Below are positions 1 to 8,424 of a stretch of DNA of 64,000 bases, in pieces. The notes beneath the pieces were generated by a model. The model was not told the origin of the DNA. It saw only the letters and a program-made list of their open reading frames with translations, and searched no databases. A program made the position numbers and the translations under genes. Within the stretch, counting starts at the first letter, position 1. Every line of letters starts with the position of its first letter. The stretch covers positions 80,072-144,071 of the forward strand of contig CALDSD010000091.1 in assembly GCA_937911325.1 (NCBI GenBank), in the 5' to 3' direction. The DNA comes from an uncultured Neomegalonema sp. Lineage in GTDB: Bacteria; Pseudomonadota; Alphaproteobacteria; Rhodobacterales; Rhodobacteraceae.

Positions 1-643
1 CAACGCCGATGTCGCCGCGAAAACTTTCGATCGCCGCCACGCGCGCCGCTTCGTCCTTTTCAAAGCGAATTTCCAGCAGTCGGAGCATCCGCTGTTTGCG
101 CGACCGAAGCGTCGGGTCGCTTTCCGCGTCGATCGACGCGCCGAGCGCGGCAAGGTGAACTTCTTCAGGATTTCTGTCGATCGCCTGTAACGCCGCCTCG
201 CGATCAGCAGGGTCGGGCGCATTCAGTTGGAACCGGACCAGAGCCGAGCCGATCACGCGACGCACGCCGCCGTTCGGGCGCAGTTGTTTCGCCGTGTCGC
301 GTGTGATCTCGCCAACGTCGTCGCCGCTGTCGACGTCGATCAGGCGGTTGGTCCCGCCGCGCTCTTCTCCGATGAAAAAGAGCCCGTCCTCTGTGCGTTG
401 GTAGAGGTTCCTAGCCTGCCAAGCCTCGAGCACCAGCGGAGCACGTTCAAGGCCGCTGTCGCCGAGAGCGTCGATCACGGGGCCAACTGTCTTGCGCGAA
501 CTCTTCTCCAACACCGCGCGATGTTCCTGGAGGATCGCCTGGACGGGCCCAATCGACTGCGCCGCGCCTGTCGCGGTGAACGCCAGAACGAAAAACAAGG
601 CGCTGCAGGCTACGCCGAACCAACGCCATCTCGGAGAGATCAT
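1..643 (-). CDS. urtB: Urea ABC transporter permease UrtB, N-terminal part (cut by window edge)
   Basis: The frame opens at ATG (643) and runs off the left edge, so about 214 codons are visible. The product starts with a signal-like hydrophobic segment (about residues 11-29). A roughly 180-residue soluble region follows, containing EAWQARNLYQRTEDGLFF-like and ALGASIDAESDPTLR-like stretches. Such a long periplasmic N-terminal extension before the permease core is typical of UrtB and absent from the LivH branched-chain amino acid permeases. The gene lies directly downstream of urtA on the same strand, the standard urtABCDE order. The membrane core is outside the window. Identity rests on the extension plus the neighbour, so it is well supported, although the diagnostic transmembrane part is not seen. 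Confidence 0.85.
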   Translation of the reverse strand, partial: MISPRWRWFGVACSALFFVLAFTATGAAQSIGPVQAILQEHRAVLEKSSRKTVGPVIDALGDSGLERAPLVLEAWQARNLYQRTEDGLFFIGEERGGTNRLIDVDSGDDVGEITRDTAKQLRPNGGVRRVIGSALVRFQLNAPDPADREAALQAIDRNPEEVHLAALGASIDAESDPTLRSRKQRMLRLLEIRFEKDEAARVAAIESFRGDIGV

Positions 644-667
644 AAACGCCCCATCAGACATAAAGAG

Positions 668-697
668 CCGTAGGGCGGGGCGCAGCCCGCACTACGG
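668..697 (-). terminator. Stem-loop between urtA and urtB
   Basis: A near-perfect inverted repeat sits between the urtA stop and the urtB start: a 6-bp outer stem (668-673 with 692-697), one mismatch, then a 5-bp GC stem (675-679 with 686-690) and a 6-nt loop. There is no run of T after it on the minus strand. I infer a partial terminator or 3' stabiliser that lets more of the binding protein than of the permease be made, as is common after ABC binding-protein genes. Confidence 0.5.
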
Positions 698-714
698 TAG
701 TTTTCTATCGGAGC

Positions 715-2019
715 TCAGTAGTTTGAGGCGATCTGAACGCAAGTCTCGGTTTCGGTGTTGTACATACCGCAACCCAAACCAGGCCAATCCGACGCGAGGA
801 CAGCCGACTCCGGCAGAAAATCAGTCCACGCGTCTCCCGGCACTTCCGAAGTCTGCGAGATGATGTCGAACTGCCCGTCCTCGCGGATCTCGCCGATCAG
901 CACAGGCTTGGTCAGGTGGTGGTTCGGCAGCATTTCCGCGGTTCCGCCGGTCAGGTTCGGAACCTTCTGGCCATACATCGCCGTGCGCACGGCGTCGACG
1001 TCAGTGGTGCCGGCTTGTTCGACCGCCTGAACCCACATGTTGAACCCGATGTAATGCGCCTCCATAGGATCATTGGTCACGCGATCGGCGCCAGCGAAAG
1101 CCTTCCACGCGGCGACGAACTCCTCGTTGATCTCGCTCTCAGCGGACTGGAAGTAGTTCCATGCGGCGAGATGACCGACGAGGTTGCTTGTATCCAGCCC
1201 CGAGAGTTCTTCCTCGCCCACCGAAAACGCCACAACCGGAATGTCGTCGGCCGAGATGCCGGCCGCTGCAAGCTCCTTGTAGAAGCCGACATTGGCGTCG
1301 CCGTTGATCGTTGAGATCACGCCGACTTTTTTTCCGTCGGCGCCCAGAGCCACGACATCCGCCACGATCGAGGACCAGTCGGAGTGGCCGAACGGCGTGT
1401 AGTTCACGAAGATGTCCTCTTTCGCAACGCCCTTTTGCTGCAGATAGGACTCGAGGATGTTGTTGGTCGTGCGGGGATAGACATAGTCGGTGCCCAGAAG
1501 CGCGAACTTTTCAACTTCCAGTTCCTCTAGGAAGTAGTCGGTCGCAGGGATCGCCTGCTGGTTCGGAGCCGCTCCGGTGTAGAACACGTTCTTCGAGCTC
1601 TCTTCGCCTTCATACTGCACCGGGTAGAAAAGCAAGCCGTTCAGCTCTTCGATGACAGGCAGAACCGACTTGCGGCTCACCGACGTCCAGCAGCCGAACA
1701 TGACGTCGCAGCTTTGCACGGTGATCAGCTCGCGGGCCTTTTCCGCAAAGAGCGGCCAGTCAGACGCCGGATCGACGACGACCGGCTCGATCTTCCGTCC
1801 CAGAAGGCCGCCTTTTGCGTTCTGTTGCTCGATGAGCATCAGCATCGTGTCTTTGAGCGTCGTCTCTGAGATCGCCATCGTTCCCGACAACGAGTGCAGA
1901 ACGCCGACCTTGATGGCGCCGTCTTGGGCAAACGCTTTGAATGGCGTCAAAGGGACTGCGGTTGCGGCGGCGGCGGAAAGCAAGCCCAGAGCGGAACGCC
2001 GGGAAATCTGTTGCGACAT
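715..2019 (-). CDS. urtA: Urea ABC transporter substrate-binding protein UrtA
   Basis: This 434-residue periplasmic protein is of the UrtA/amide-urea binding type (periplasmic binding protein fold I, Leu/Ile/Val class). Residues 1-31 form a twin-arginine-like signal (SRRSALGLL followed by an Ala-rich segment and a cleavage-like AFAQ). The mature part begins IKVGVLHSLSGTMAISE, the usual UrtA start, and contains the FGCWTSVSRKSVLPV and NPVQYEGEESSKNVFYTGA-like segments characteristic of urea-binding members. Length matches the family (about 420-440). The ATG at 2019 gives the intact signal peptide. urtB follows 71 bp downstream. Urea uptake is usually nitrogen-regulated, and a palindrome lies upstream (2141-2162). 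Confidence 0.95.
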   Translation of the reverse strand: MSQQISRRSALGLLSAAAATAVPLTPFKAFAQDGAIKVGVLHSLSGTMAISETTLKDTMLMLIEQQNAKGGLLGRKIEPVVVDPASDWPLFAEKARELITVQSCDVMFGCWTSVSRKSVLPVIEELNGLLFYPVQYEGEESSKNVFYTGAAPNQQAIPATDYFLEELEVEKFALLGTDYVYPRTTNNILESYLQQKGVAKEDIFVNYTPFGHSDWSSIVADVVALGADGKKVGVISTINGDANVGFYKELAAAGISADDIPVVAFSVGEEELSGLDTSNLVGHLAAWNYFQSAESEINEEFVAAWKAFAGADRVTNDPMEAHYIGFNMWVQAVEQAGTTDVDAVRTAMYGQKVPNLTGGTAEMLPNHHLTKPVLIGEIREDGQFDIISQTSEVPGDAWTDFLPESAVLASDWPGLGCGMYNTETETCVQIASNY

Positions 2020-2364
2020 GGAATACTCCAGAATGAGGTACTTTTCATAAAGCGCTGGAGCGTCCGTCTTGCTCGCAGGCCCAACGAAGCTTGCTCAGGA
2101 ATTAGTCGACATCAAGCAGTTGCAGCATTTTTATGCGAAAAAAGTGCTGCGGCGCAGCATTTCGCGACAATACGGCTTTGTAGAGCCTCAACAGACCTAT
2201 AATTTGCGCTAAAAATTAAGCGAAATAGTTTCGCTGCATACCGAATCGGCAAAACTGCTCAGTTTCGCTGAAAGACTCATCCCCGACGGTTATGGGATCC
2301 GCGACGACCGCCGCAAATCGAGAAGCGCCGTGTTCGATGCGCCTTGGACGCCCATCCTTCCGTT
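2020..2364. other. Intergenic region upstream of urtA
   Basis: This 345-bp stretch separates urtA from the RND pump gene. The part nearest urtA (about 2100-2220) is AT-rich and carries a palindrome, so it probably holds the urtA promoter. The part nearest the pump gene (2221-2364) shows no convincing gene. I saw no good sigma-54 element (GG-N10-GC) in the expected place. Confidence 0.5.
2141..2162. promoter_or_regulatory. Palindrome upstream of urtA, candidate operator
   Basis: TGCTGCG (2145-2151) and CGCAGCA (2153-2159) form an inverted repeat around one base, flanked by AAA on one side and TTT on the other. The half-site motif GCAGCATTT occurs again at 2122-2130. The spacing and position suggest a dimeric regulator site about 125 bp upstream of the urtA start. 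Nitrogen control (NtrC-like) is only a guess, since the site is not a clear match to a known consensus. Confidence 0.35.
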
Positions 2365-5300
2365 TTAGGAAGCGAAGGCGGCCGGCGGCGCCTGGCCAAT
2401 CGCGAGCGGCGCCGGCTTTCTGGATGCGAAGAGGCTGAAAGCCGGCGGGACAAAGTAGAACGACACGATGGTCGATAGCAGCACGCCCCCTGCGATCGAC
2501 ATCGCGAACGGCGGCCAAAATCCGCCGCCGTCCAGGATGAGCGGCAAGAAGCCGCCGAACGTCGTCACGGTTGTCGAGACAATGTGGCGGCTCGACCGCA
2601 TCACCACCTCCACAACCGCATCTCGGTCGCCGGCCATCGCCCGATCGTCTTTCTGAAGGGCCGTCATGATGATGATCGCGGCATTGATCGACACGCCGAT
2701 CGCGCCGATGACGCCGATCAGCGCTTGAATTCCGAAGGGATACCGGAAGATCTCAAGCGCTAGCAGGCTCAGGCCCATCGAAAGGACGGACACCACCAAG
2801 GCGACTCCACTCAGCCGCCAGGAGTTAAAGGTCAATACAATCGTCGCGAGGCTGCCGACAACGACAAGACCGACCACCGACAGTAGATTGTTGATCGTTT
2901 CGCCGCGCGCATCCGTGTCGCCGCCAAACTCGACGCGGTATCCTGGCGGCAGAGACAGCTCCGCCGCGGACAGGCGAGACTGGAAGTCGGACAACGCCTC
3001 ATCCGGCAGAACGCCGTGCACCAGGTAAGCTTGCACGGTGTTCACACGCTCGCCGTTTCGTCTCTTGATCGCCCCGTCCGAGGGTTGCAATGAGACAGCG
3101 CCGAGCGCGGTGAGCGGGATCCCGGGGAAAGCGTTCGCGGCTGGGTCTGCCCCACGCGGAACGATCGTCAAAGACGCCAGTCGATCAACTGCCGCGCGAT
3201 CGATGTCGCGCACACGAACCCGAACCGGCAGTTCCTCAGGACCTTCCACGAAAGACCCGCCAAGCGCGCCGTCGGCGAGCGTTTCAAGCTGGCGGGCGAC
3301 CTCGCCCAAGCTCAAGCCGGCAAGGCGGACTTCATCTTCGTCCAACTCGAAAACGAGCTTCGGCGCGCTGCTGGACAAATCGGCTCGGCTATGCGTGATC
3401 GTCGGGACCGCCGACATGATCGACCGCACCTCTTCGCCCAACTGGCGCAGCGTTTCGAGATCCGGCCCGACCAGCCTCAGCTCCAAGGGCGCGTCGACCG
3501 GAGGCCCCTGCTTCAGTCCGCGCACCAGGACGCGGGCGCCGGTGGCCGTGGCGTCCAATTGATCCTGCAACCGAGGAATGACGCGACCGGTGGCCTCTTC
3601 AGAGACGGTGGTCACCAGAGCTTCGGCGAACCGAGCATCGGAATCGCGGTTGTCGAGCATGTTGTAGTAAAATGCCGGCGCGGTGCGACCAACGACCCAG
3701 TGAACGCTTTCGATCTCAGGATCGGCGCGCAGCGTGGCGTCGATGTCCAAAGCCGCACGTTCCGTCTCCTCGATCGCGGCGCCCTCCGGCAGTTCGACTT
3801 GAACGTGAAACTGATCTCGGTCGACCTCGGGGAAGAACTGCGCGGACAAGGTGGGGAACGCTAGAAACCCAACGATCGCCGGCGCCGCCGCTGCTCCCAG
3901 CGACAGCCATCGCCATCGCAGCGCAGCCTTCAAACTGTGTTCGAACAGGCGGCCGATCGCACCGCCCGCCAACCCGTCGCGCACCCAACTGCGGTGGGCT
4001 GTTTGCTTCACAGGCAGGAGCCGTCCTGCAATTGCCGGCGTTACAGTCAGCGCCAGCAAAAGCGACGCGAACAGCATCACGATAACAGACAGGGCGATGG
4101 CTCCGACGAAGTCTCCCGCAGGCCCGGGCAGAGCCGCCATTGGCGTGAACGCCAGCACTGTCGTGATCGTGGAGGCCGTCAACGGCGCAGCGAGCCGGTC
4201 CACGGACGCGCGTACCGATTCGAGCGGCGACATGCCTTTCGCCAGTCGTTGCCGGATCTCATCAGTCATCACGATCGCCGCATCCACCAACAAGCCAAGG
4301 GCGACGATAAGCCCCGTCACCGACATCTGGTGAATGACGACGCCGAATTTCTCCAGGACGACGAGCGACAACAGGCTTGTCAGCGGGAGCATGGCTCCGA
4401 CGATCAGAGCCGAACGCCAACCCATGCTGATGAACAGGACGCCGACGACCAGGCCCACCCCGATCAGCAGATTGGTCGCGACATCTCCGAGTCGCCGGGC
4501 CGTGTAGCCGCTTTGGTCGAACACCAGCTTGAGCTCGAGCCCGTCGGGCAGATCCGAGATCGTCGCGTCGATCTCCGCTCGCACCGCCGTCGCCCAAACG
4601 TCGACTTGCTTGTCGTTCTCGATCTTCGCAGCGATGAGAACAGCCGAGCGCCCTTCCGCATAGGCGAGCGTCTCGACAGGGGTCCGCACCCCTCGGGAAA
4701 CGGTGGCGACATCGACGACACGCACGACGCGTTCGCCTTCGCCAGCGCGCAGGGGGATCTCCCGGACACGCGCAAGGCCGTCGATTTCGCCGGCGACCTC
4801 GATGATGAAGTCGGAAGCAGAGCCCCGAACCCGGCCTGCCGAGACTTTGGCGTCTGCGGCTGCGATCGCGCTTGCGATCGCGTCCGGCGTCAAGCCCAAC
4901 GATGCGGCTTTGTCCGGGTCGATCCGCACGACCACTTCTTCCGTGGGCTGCCCATACAATCGGACCTGTTTCGTCTGTGGGATCTGACGCAGCCGATCCT
5001 GTAGGTCCTCGGCAATACGCCCGAGCAGAGCACGAGACACGTCGACGCCCGGGTCCGCGACGAGCGAGGCGATCGCGGTGAACGCGCCTGTGCGGTCGTT
5101 GTCGAATTCGGGCTCGGGCACGCCAGACGGAAACTCGCGTGCGGCGTCGGACAACGCATCCCGGATTTCGGACCAAACCTGTTCAATCCGGTTGTCGGGC
5201 AAGAACGAGGACAGTTCGATGTTGATTGTCGACACGCCTGTGCGCGAGGTCGACGAAACCGTGTCGATTTCAGAGATCTCGCGCAGTTCCGCCTCTATTT

Positions 5301-5490
5301 TCTCCGTGACCAGAGCCTCGACCCTCGCGGGGTCCGCGCCCGGAAACGGCGTTACGACGGTTGCGAACAGATTGGTGATCGTCGGGTCTTCCTGCCGTCC
5401 GATCGTGTTGAGCGAGAGGATGCCGAGCGACAGGATCGTCAGCAGCGTGAGCGTCAGGTAAGTCGGCCGACGGAACAAAAGATCTTTCAT
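2365..5490 (-). CDS. RND-family efflux pump, inner-membrane permease
   Basis: This 1041-residue protein has the AcrB/MdtC architecture: a first transmembrane helix near residues 9-30, a large periplasmic loop, a helix bundle (about 335-550), a second loop with FFPEVDRDQFHVQV (about 552-565), and a second bundle (about 867-1022). It exports compounds in exchange for protons together with the adaptor encoded just upstream, whose stop overlaps this start by 4 bp. The outer-membrane channel is not nearby. The helix-4 motif reads LLVDAAIVMTDE, so only one of the two usual aspartates is present (D403, with A404 in place of the second). The helix-10 lysine position reads N936. The proton path must therefore differ from AcrB. 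Substrates are unknown. The divergent TetR gene suggests inducible expression. Confidence 0.9.
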   Translation of the reverse strand: MKDLLFRRPTYLTLTLLTILSLGILSLNTIGRQEDPTITNLFATVVTPFPGADPARVEALVTEKIEAELREISEIDTVSSTSRTGVSTINIELSSFLPDNRIEQVWSEIRDALSDAAREFPSGVPEPEFDNDRTGAFTAIASLVADPGVDVSRALLGRIAEDLQDRLRQIPQTKQVRLYGQPTEEVVVRIDPDKAASLGLTPDAIASAIAAADAKVSAGRVRGSASDFIIEVAGEIDGLARVREIPLRAGEGERVVRVVDVATVSRGVRTPVETLAYAEGRSAVLIAAKIENDKQVDVWATAVRAEIDATISDLPDGLELKLVFDQSGYTARRLGDVATNLLIGVGLVVGVLFISMGWRSALIVGAMLPLTSLLSLVVLEKFGVVIHQMSVTGLIVALGLLVDAAIVMTDEIRQRLAKGMSPLESVRASVDRLAAPLTASTITTVLAFTPMAALPGPAGDFVGAIALSVIVMLFASLLLALTVTPAIAGRLLPVKQTAHRSWVRDGLAGGAIGRLFEHSLKAALRWRWLSLGAAAAPAIVGFLAFPTLSAQFFPEVDRDQFHVQVELPEGAAIEETERAALDIDATLRADPEIESVHWVVGRTAPAFYYNMLDNRDSDARFAEALVTTVSEEATGRVIPRLQDQLDATATGARVLVRGLKQGPPVDAPLELRLVGPDLETLRQLGEEVRSIMSAVPTITHSRADLSSSAPKLVFELDEDEVRLAGLSLGEVARQLETLADGALGGSFVEGPEELPVRVRVRDIDRAAVDRLASLTIVPRGADPAANAFPGIPLTALGAVSLQPSDGAIKRRNGERVNTVQAYLVHGVLPDEALSDFQSRLSAAELSLPPGYRVEFGGDTDARGETINNLLSVVGLVVVGSLATIVLTFNSWRLSGVALVVSVLSMGLSLLALEIFRYPFGIQALIGVIGAIGVSINAAIIIMTALQKDDRAMAGDRDAVVEVVMRSSRHIVSTTVTTFGGFLPLILDGGGFWPPFAMSIAGGVLLSTIVSFYFVPPAFSLFASRKPAPLAIGQAPPAAFAS

Positions 5491-6698
5491 TGCTCATCTG
5501 CTCCGCCGTCGCTCAGGGCGACCGGGTTGGGGACGACGCGTTGCCCGATCGCGCCTCGATGCGGTCCGTTCAGGACGATGACCGAGCCGTCTTTCAGGCT
5601 GCCTCGGACAAAGGCCGCGCCGGCGCGCACGTAGATGACTTCGACAACGGCGGTCGAGAGGACGAACGCGTCTGCTTCGCGAGCGGCGGCGTCCTTCGCG
5701 GGTATGACGGTTTGCAGCGACCACAATCCGCGCGCCGCTTCCTTCAGCGCCGATAGCGGCACCCAGGCGCCGGCCTGTTCGATGCGGCGGTTGATCTCAA
5801 GGCGGGCGATTTCTCCCATCGCCGCGCCTGACGCGGCCGGCAAGTCGATGAGCAGCGCCACGGTCCTGGTCGCAGGGTCCAAGGTCGGCGCAATCGAAAC
5901 CAGTTCCCCTTCCATCGAGTTCCCTGCGTCTTCGAGCGACAAGAGCGCGCCCATCTCCAACGTCTGCGCCACTTCGACGGGCACTCCAATGCGGGCTTGG
6001 GGTCGCGTCGTCTCCTGGAGCGTCAGAACCGATGCGCCCGCGCCGACGACCGCGCCTTCGTCGATGGAGCGGACCGACACGACGCCGTCAAAGGGCGCTC
6101 TCAGCGACGATTTTTCGATATCCAGGGCGATCCGGTTGAGCTGCGCATCGCCGCCGGCGATCCGCGCCCGCACGGCGTCCGCCGAGAAACGCGCCTCGTC
6201 AAAGCTCTGACCGCTTTCAAAACCGCGCCCCTGGAGCGCTTCGCGACGCAGCGTCGTCGCTTCCGCCAAGGCGAGGTCAGCCTCCAACGCCGAGCGCTCG
6301 GCCATCAACCGCGCTCGGTCAATCGAAAGAGCGTCGGTGTCGAGGATCGCCACCACATCGTTGGAACGGACCCGATCGCCCTCGTCAAAGCGCATTTCGC
6401 GGACGATGCCGCTCAACTCGAAGGCGACCTGGGTTTCTCGGGCGGGTTCGATCCGCCCGATGAAGCGCTGGGACGCTTGATATGACGCGACCATTTGCAG
6501 AGTCGCGGCGTCGACCGTGAGCAGCGGTCTTTGCACCGGCTGATCGTCAAGAGCGGCTTGCGCGTTGAGAGCAGCCACGCCGGCCACGACAGACCCTGCG
6601 ACGACCGCTGCGACGATCGCGGCGGAAAGCCAGCCGCGCAGCGTGCTTGGCTCACCCTGTTCCCCGCGATTGGATCTTGGAACTTGATCAGACACCAC
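5487..6698 (-). CDS. RND efflux periplasmic adaptor (membrane fusion protein)
   Basis: This 403-residue protein is of the HlyD/AcrA adaptor type. A short basic N-terminus is followed by a hydrophobic anchor (about residues 24-45), then a barrel-sandwich half-motif (GIVREMRFDEGDRV), a helical hairpin (about 115-190) and the second half-motif (LRAPFDGVVSVRSIDEGAVV). Beta-barrel and membrane-proximal domains follow. It bridges the inner-membrane pump encoded next (4-bp overlap) to an outer-membrane channel. I use the GTG at 6698. A GGAGA sequence lies just upstream, and a second in-frame GTG follows immediately. There is no lipobox, so it is anchored by the helix. Two matching palindromes lie 12-52 bp upstream and probably control it. 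Confidence 0.9.
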   Translation of the reverse strand: MVSDQVPRSNRGEQGEPSTLRGWLSAAIVAAVVAGSVVAGVAALNAQAALDDQPVQRPLLTVDAATLQMVASYQASQRFIGRIEPARETQVAFELSGIVREMRFDEGDRVRSNDVVAILDTDALSIDRARLMAERSALEADLALAEATTLRREALQGRGFESGQSFDEARFSADAVRARIAGGDAQLNRIALDIEKSSLRAPFDGVVSVRSIDEGAVVGAGASVLTLQETTRPQARIGVPVEVAQTLEMGALLSLEDAGNSMEGELVSIAPTLDPATRTVALLIDLPAASGAAMGEIARLEINRRIEQAGAWVPLSALKEAARGLWSLQTVIPAKDAAAREADAFVLSTAVVEVIYVRAGAAFVRGSLKDGSVIVLNGPHRGAIGQRVVPNPVALSDGGADEQ

Positions 6699-6709
6699 AG
6701 TCTCCGCAT

Positions 6710-6724
6710 GTAAGAGGTTCTTAC
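6710..6724. promoter_or_regulatory. TetR-type operator 1
   Basis: The palindrome is GTAAGA, three bases, TCTTAC, perfect over 15 bp, between the pump adaptor gene and the divergent TetR gene. The same motif recurs at 6736-6750, with centres 26 bp apart. This is the expected arrangement for autoregulated TetR control. The site lies just upstream of the adaptor start, where it could block the pump promoter. Confidence 0.6.
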
Positions 6725-6735
6725 GCAGCAGTTAG

Positions 6736-6750
6736 GTGAGAGTCTCTTAC
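6736..6750. promoter_or_regulatory. TetR-type operator 2
   Basis: GTGAGA, three bases, TCTTAC: a one-mismatch copy of the palindrome at 6710-6724 with the same 3-base spacer. Two copies of one 15-bp motif in a single divergent promoter region make a shared regulator, most likely the adjacent TetR protein, the simplest reading. Confidence 0.6.
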
Positions 6751-6831
6751 ATTCCAGCGGCGCTCTGAAAAAAAAGCGTCAATGCGCGTTCAGAGTGATA
6801 GGAGACCGGAGACTTTGAAGACGGTGGCGGC

Positions 6832-7428
6832 TTGAGCAAGACCTATCATCACGGTGATCTTCGTCAGGCGCTGATCGCTGAGACGCTGAAACTGTTGAAG
6901 CTTAAACCGGCCGAACAGGTCTCTGTCGCCGATGCGGCTCGCGAATTGGGCGTGAGTAGCGGCGCGCCGTATCGGCACTTCAAGGATCGCGATGCGCTTC
7001 TGGCTGAAGTGGCGGCGATCGGCTTTGATAGTTTGCGGGACCGCATGAGCCGCGAGATGGACCCGTTTGATCCGGGCGATATCGACCGGATCGTCGCAGG
7101 CGGCTGCGGGTATATCTTTTTCAGCGTGGAGAACCCCGAGCTCTTTCACGTCATGTGGGGCGCCGCGCGCCTGAAAGACGCTCACGAGGTCGCGCAGAAG
7201 TCAGGCGAACGCTGCTACCGAAACTTCATCGAAAATCTGGCGCGGGTCATGGCGGCGAAGGGGTTTGACAGCCGGGAACCAACGGTTTTCGGCACGCCGC
7301 TTTGGACCATGGTTCACGGTTTCGCCAGCCTCGTGATCGCAGAGAACCGAATGCTCGACCGCGATTCAGCGTCGATACGGCGTCAGGTCGCCGACGCGAC
7401 GCACGCTTACTTTCGAGGCATGGCCTGA
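6832..7428 (+). CDS. TetR-family transcriptional regulator (YHHGDLR type)
   Basis: This 198-residue protein begins SKTYHHGDLRQALI and has a TetR helix-turn-helix at about residues 28-50 (VADAARELGVSSGAPYRHF). This subtype usually carries a WHG-type ligand domain in the C-terminal half. It probably represses the divergent RND pump operon and itself through the two palindromes at 6710-6750. No ATG is available: the frame is closed upstream by TAG at 6799 and the first plausible start is the TTG at 6832, implying weak translation, which suits a repressor. Effector unknown. Confidence 0.85.
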   Translation: MSKTYHHGDLRQALIAETLKLLKLKPAEQVSVADAARELGVSSGAPYRHFKDRDALLAEVAAIGFDSLRDRMSREMDPFDPGDIDRIVAGGCGYIFFSVENPELFHVMWGAARLKDAHEVAQKSGERCYRNFIENLARVMAAKGFDSREPTVFGTPLWTMVHGFASLVIAENRMLDRDSASIRRQVADATHAYFRGMA

Positions 7429-7440
7429 CGCGGTCAGACC

Positions 7441-8322
7441 CTATCGCCGCGGGGCGGGACCGAACGACGACCCCGCCTTCTCGACGCTGTCACATGCGAG
7501 CAGCATGGACTTCACGATCGGGCGGCGGTCCAGCCGGCGCCAGCCAATCGAGGTGACGAGGGTCAAACCAGTTTCCTCTGGCGCGGCGACATCGTCGAAG
7601 CCGAACGACGGAAAGCCTGCGACCACCAGAGCGGCGCCATAGCCTGCTGATGACAAAACCAGCGATCCGATCAGGGTGTCCGCTTCGATCGGCGGCGCCG
7701 GCGGCGCATCAAGCGCCAGTCGGTTCCAAAGGCGATCGACCTCTCCCATCAAGACCGGCGCCTTGTGTCTCGGCGCGCCAATGGGCGGACGATCTCGCCC
7801 CTCCTGATGGAGAAACCTGCATTCGAGGTCCACTCGGAGCAACTCGCGGCTATGCAAACCCGTCGCATGAAGCGGCGGATGCAAAAATGCGACGTCGATC
7901 GTCCCGATTTCGAGATCGCGCTCAAGCGACGCCGACGTTCCCTCAGAGAGACTGAGGCGGGCGTCCGGGTTCGCGGCGCGAAACTGGTTCAGGATCGGCG
8001 CCATAACCTGGTGAGCCGCGATTTGCGTGAAGCCGACCCGCAGCATTTCCCCAAATCCGTCTTGTGCGGCGCGCGCTGCTTCAACGGACGCGTCTGCGGC
8101 GTCCAGCGTTCGTCGCGACCCTTCGATAAACGCTGCGCCGGCAGGCGTTGGACGCACCCCGCTTCGGCTGCGTTCGAACAGTCGCGCGCCCACGGCCGCC
8201 TCGAGCCGACGCAAGCGCGAGGTCAATGCCGGCTGCGAGATCCCGAGGCGCTTGGCCGCCCGTCCAAAGTGCTGCTCTTCGGCCAAGGCGACCGACGCCG
8301 CATGATCGATGAGATCCGGCAT
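7441..8322 (-). CDS. LysR-family transcriptional regulator
   Basis: This 293-residue protein has an N-terminal winged helix-turn-helix (residues about 4-62, with HFGRAAKRLGISQPALTSRL) and a C-terminal effector-binding domain of the periplasmic-binding type from about residue 90. It is transcribed away from the beta-propeller gene at 8425, the classic LysR layout in which the regulator controls its divergent neighbour. A 15-bp palindrome with the T-N11-A pattern begins 5 bp upstream of the ATG. The inducer cannot be inferred. Confidence 0.9.
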   Translation of the reverse strand: MPDLIDHAASVALAEEQHFGRAAKRLGISQPALTSRLRRLEAAVGARLFERSRSGVRPTPAGAAFIEGSRRTLDAADASVEAARAAQDGFGEMLRVGFTQIAAHQVMAPILNQFRAANPDARLSLSEGTSASLERDLEIGTIDVAFLHPPLHATGLHSRELLRVDLECRFLHQEGRDRPPIGAPRHKAPVLMGEVDRLWNRLALDAPPAPPIEADTLIGSLVLSSAGYGAALVVAGFPSFGFDDVAAPEETGLTLVTSIGWRRLDRRPIVKSMLLACDSVEKAGSSFGPAPRR

Positions 8323-8326
8323 ATCA

Positions 8327-8341
8327 ATAACTCCGAGTTAT
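8327..8341. promoter_or_regulatory. LysR-type operator (T-N11-A palindrome)
   Basis: ATAACT, three bases, AGTTAT is a perfect inverted repeat that contains the LysR T-N11-A signature. Two further bases pair outside a single mismatch. It overlaps the likely leader of the LysR gene and lies about 85 bp from the divergent start, consistent with autoregulation and control of the gene at 8425. Confidence 0.5.
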
Positions 8342-8424
8342 CGAACTTATCATTTGAAGATATTGAGTGAGGCGGCGCTGGCAACAGATCTCTCGCGGAA
8401 GGACAGGAACGAGAGGACGATCTA

